Assembly: GCF_000725485.1 (NCBI RefSeq)
Contig: NZ_JOAG01000016.1
Span: 1-64,000, forward strand
From: Nonomuraea candida
Lineage (GTDB): Bacteria > Actinomycetota > Actinomycetes > Streptosporangiales > Streptosporangiaceae
DNA length: 64,000 bases
Reading direction: 5' to 3'
The notes under the pieces were generated by a model, which was given only the letters and a program-made list of their open reading frames with translations, did not search any database and was not told where the DNA came from. Made by a program: the position numbers and the translations under genes. Of this stretch, positions 62,195-64,000 are shown piece by piece (position 1 is the first letter of the stretch; every line of letters begins with the position of its first letter).

Positions 62195-62794
62195 GTGCGG
62201 TACGTACGGGCGGTGGAGCGGCTGCGGATGCTGGCCGAGGCGTGCGAGCAGACCCGGCGGGTGCCGATGGACGAGCCGTTCCTGCGCGGCGCGTACGTCT
62301 TCGGCGACCTGACGGCCGGGGCCGATCCGATCGAGGCGATCGAGGTCGTCCTCCAGCTCAACCTGCCCCCGCAGGAGGTCACCTGGGAGACCCAGCCGCC
62401 CGGCACGGCGTGGCTGGTGGACTTCCTGCGGCTGGACAAGGGCGGCATCGCGTACTGGTGGCGCTCGCACCTGGACCCGGTGGCCAACCATCGCATCCGG
62501 GAGCCCGTACGGTTCTGGTCGCTGGACGGGATCGAGGAGGGGGTGCTCGAGGCGCTGCGCGAGCGGCGGTTCGAGGCGCTGGGCGGTGCCGTGACCGGCA
62601 TCGGGGAGCGGGAGCGGGCCGCGCGGACGGAGGAGGACCTGGAGCGCGCCCTGGCGCACCTGCGGGCCGTGCACGGGCAGTACTGGGACCGGCGGTGGCG
62701 GCGGGAGCACCGGGGGCTGGGCCGGTATCCGGAGCACCACCTGTGGGAGGCCGTCCAGGGATATCTGGATCTGCTCGACGCGCGGGACGAATGA
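62195..62794 (+). CDS. Conserved hypothetical protein
   Basis: The GTG at 62195, 8 nt after GAGAGG, gives 199 residues (MRYVRAVERLRMLAEACEQTRRVPMDEPFLRGAYVFGDLT). The sequence is soluble and mixed alpha/beta, with a Trp-rich middle (VTWETQPPGTAWLVDFLRLDKGGIAYWWRSHLDP) and a charged helical C-terminus. I may recall it as an actinobacterial DUF7711-like family but cannot confirm that. Upstream starts in the same frame add Arg/Gly-rich nonsense and are rejected. Confidence 0.8.
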   Translation: MRYVRAVERLRMLAEACEQTRRVPMDEPFLRGAYVFGDLTAGADPIEAIEVVLQLNLPPQEVTWETQPPGTAWLVDFLRLDKGGIAYWWRSHLDPVANHRIREPVRFWSLDGIEEGVLEALRERRFEALGGAVTGIGERERAARTEEDLERALAHLRAVHGQYWDRRWRREHRGLGRYPEHHLWEAVQGYLDLLDARDE

Positions 62795-63003
62795 GCCGAC
62801 ACCTCCGACCTTTGCCCGGGAAAAGGGACCGGCGGGGCTCGTGAGCCGAGGGCCGCGGGGGGTTTCGGTCCATGGGAAGGCTTTCGGGAGGCTGGGAGGA
62901 ACAGCCGGGTTTGGGGGGAAGTGGGGGAAAAGGGTGGATTATTGGAGTAAACCGGAGGTACGCGATAAGCGTCTGAGGTCTGACAAATGTCGTGCATTCC
63001 GGG

Positions 63004-63033
63004 TTATCAGCTGAAACATTATGTCACTATTAA
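63004..63033 (+). promoter_or_regulatory. Candidate promoter for shbA
   Basis: TTATCA (63004-63009), 18 bp, and TATTAA (63028-63033) is a possible promoter in the relatively AT-rich gap 62795-63103. The leader would be about 65 nt. Nothing else was recognised in this 309-bp gap. Confidence 0.35.
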
Positions 63034-63103
63034 GGCTTAGTGTGGTCGGTCGATTACTCCTCGTTATCGCCGCTTCAATGTGACCAATCCGTAGCCGTTC
63101 GCT

Positions 63104-63769
63104 ATGACGACAGGCCGGATCAGTGCGGGCATCATGCCTATCGTGAGCGAGGGAAGCGTCGCCGACGCCAAAATTGGGGTAAGGCTCGCGTCGAGACTTC
63201 CGGCACGGACGGATGACTCCGACCTTAGGGAACTGACGAGCCTCGCCGTGCAGGGAGATCGCAGTGCGATCGAATCTCTGCTCGGTGAGTTGCGTCCGAT
63301 GGTGGTGCGGTATTGCCGCGCCCGGCTGGGCAGGGTTTCAGGGCAATATCACATTGCCGATGACGTGGCCCAGGAGGTGTGCATCGCGGTGTTGTCCGCG
63401 CTGCCGCGATACCGCGACATGGGGCGGCCGTTCGCGTCCTTCGTGTTCGGGATCGCCTCGCACAAGGTGGCCGACGCGCTGCGCAGCTCGGTGCGCTCGG
63501 CCGTGCCGACCCAGGACCTGCCCGACGGGCCCGACGACGGCCCGGGGCCCGAGGAGACGGTGGTCCGCTACATCGAGGTCGAGCACGCCAGGCGGCTGCT
63601 GGCCAGGCTGCCCGACAACCAGCGCGAGTTGCTGCTGTTGCGAGTGGTGTCAGGGTTGTCGGCCGAGGAGACCGGTAATGTACTCGGCATGTCACCAGGT
63701 GCGGTCCGCGTCGCCCAGCATCGGGCGCTGGCCAGGTTGCGGCAGATGGCGGAGCTGGAGTCGGCTTGA
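63104..63769 (+). CDS. shbA: ECF RNA polymerase sigma factor, ShbA/SigD type
   Basis: This 221-residue sigma factor has region 2 ([52 protein letters not shown]) and region 4 ([49 protein letters not shown]). It matches the ShbA/SigD group, which in Streptomyces griseus drives transcription of the principal sigma gene hrdB. Its place between groEL and guaB-side genes is conserved. The start is unsure: no ribosome binding site supports 63104. Confidence 0.9.
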   Translation: MTTGRISAGIMPIVSEGSVADAKIGVRLASRLPARTDDSDLRELTSLAVQGDRSAIESLLGELRPMVVRYCRARLGRVSGQYHIADDVAQEVCIAVLSALPRYRDMGRPFASFVFGIASHKVADALRSSVRSAVPTQDLPDGPDDGPGPEETVVRYIEVEHARRLLARLPDNQRELLLLRVVSGLSAEETGNVLGMSPGAVRVAQHRALARLRQMAELESA

Positions 63770-63939
63770 CGCCGGAGGAGGAGACCGAGGCGCTGCTCGA
63801 CGCGCTCGGTCGCGGACAGGTGCCCGACCCGGCTGATCCGGCCGTGCGCCTGCTGGCCGCGCTGCTCGACGACGTCGATCAGCGGCGCCCGCAGAGGTCT
63901 CAGCGGCGCTCTTCCGTGTCGATGACGCCGTCGACGTAG
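63766..63939 (+). CDS. Short anti-sigma-like (RsdA N-terminal) protein
   Basis: A TTG overlapping the shbA stop (TTGA) opens a frame of 57 residues: [20 protein letters not shown] followed by [22 protein letters not shown], then a Ser/Arg tail. The first 40 residues resemble the sigma-binding head of RsdA-type anti-sigma factors paired with SigD. No membrane helix or further domain follows before the TAG, so it is either a minimal soluble form or a truncated gene. Its end overlaps the minus-strand DUF5319 gene by 40 bp. Confidence 0.6.
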   Translation: MTPEEETEALLDALGRGQVPDPADPAVRLLAALLDDVDQRRPQRSQRRSSVSMTPST

Positions 63940-64000
63940 CCTCGGGCGTAATCCCAGCTGACATAGTCTGCCGGGTCCGGGTGAAAGGCCGGCTCGTGCA
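63900..64000 (-). CDS. DUF5319 protein, C-terminal end (partial)
   Basis: On the minus strand the last 32 codons read [20 protein letters not shown], then [12 protein letters not shown] and a TGA at 63902-63900. This matches the C-terminus of the actinobacterial DUF5319 family, whose genes usually lie near the shbA and guaB loci. The 5' part is outside the window. It converges on shbA and its short neighbour. Confidence 0.85.
   Translation of the reverse strand, partial: HEPAFHPDPADYVSWDYARGYVDGVIDTEERR

Overview
The window is about 64 kb of high-GC actinobacterial chromosome. Gene order, codon use, GTG and TTG starts, TANNNT -10 boxes, a TTGTCCACA-type DnaA box, HrcA/CIRCE control and an ShbA-type sigma factor point to Streptosporangiales, probably Streptosporangiaceae such as Nonomuraea. 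That placement is inferred from gene content; no search was run.

Layout. 1-4070: end of rpoB, then rpoC and a strong terminator. 4266-6631 (minus): an FHA-domain membrane protein and a small helical protein that share a 20-residue Gly/His/Asn motif. 6896-11525: str operon (rpsL, rpsG, fusA, tuf). 11553-17142: S10 operon (rpsJ to rpsQ) behind a structured leader. 17143-21737: spc operon (rplN to rplO), preceded by a spacer packed with hairpins. 21717-25699: secY-adk, map, a DUF1707 protein and a small secreted protein. 26131-30121: infA, rpmJ, rpsM, rpsK, rpsD, rpoA, rplQ, then truA. 30989-37146 (minus): two tandem paralogous proline/glycine-rich single-pass membrane proteins and a CAP-domain protein, set between truA and rplM. 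37253-39879: rplM, rpsI, glmM. 39885-45363 (minus): two ABC-2 type exporters in one operon, a DUF389 protein and coaA. 45534-51517: PhoX-like phosphatase, acpS, NAD(P)HX repair enzyme, alr, alpha/beta hydrolase, tsaE. 51677-56060: a surface protein with its class F sortase, a kinase-like protein, then tsaB-rimI-tsaD. 56302-59607 (minus): a long coiled-coil protein and a THUMP-like methyltransferase. 59763-61975: groES-groEL with CIRCE. 62195-64000: a hypothetical gene, the ECF sigma factor ShbA, a very short anti-sigma-like reading frame and the 3' end of a DUF5319 gene on the minus strand.

Most of the window is growth machinery: transcription (rpoB, rpoC, rpoA, ShbA), translation (about 30 ribosomal proteins, EF-G, EF-Tu, IF-1, TruA, Map, RimI, and TsaB/D/E for tRNA t6A), protein export and folding (SecY, GroES/EL), and envelope and cofactor precursors (GlmM, Alr, CoaA, AcpS). 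The accessory content lies in the 4.3-6.6, 25-26, 31-37, 51.6-53 and 56-58 kb stretches. The most promising little-described items are the FHA/motif pair at 4.3-6.6 kb, the tandem low-complexity membrane paralogs at 31-36 kb, the coiled-coil protein at 56-58 kb, and the structured RNA spacers inside the ribosomal protein operons. Many non-ribosomal genes carry a TANNNT box 6-8 nt before the start codon and no Shine-Dalgarno site, so leaderless transcription seems common here.
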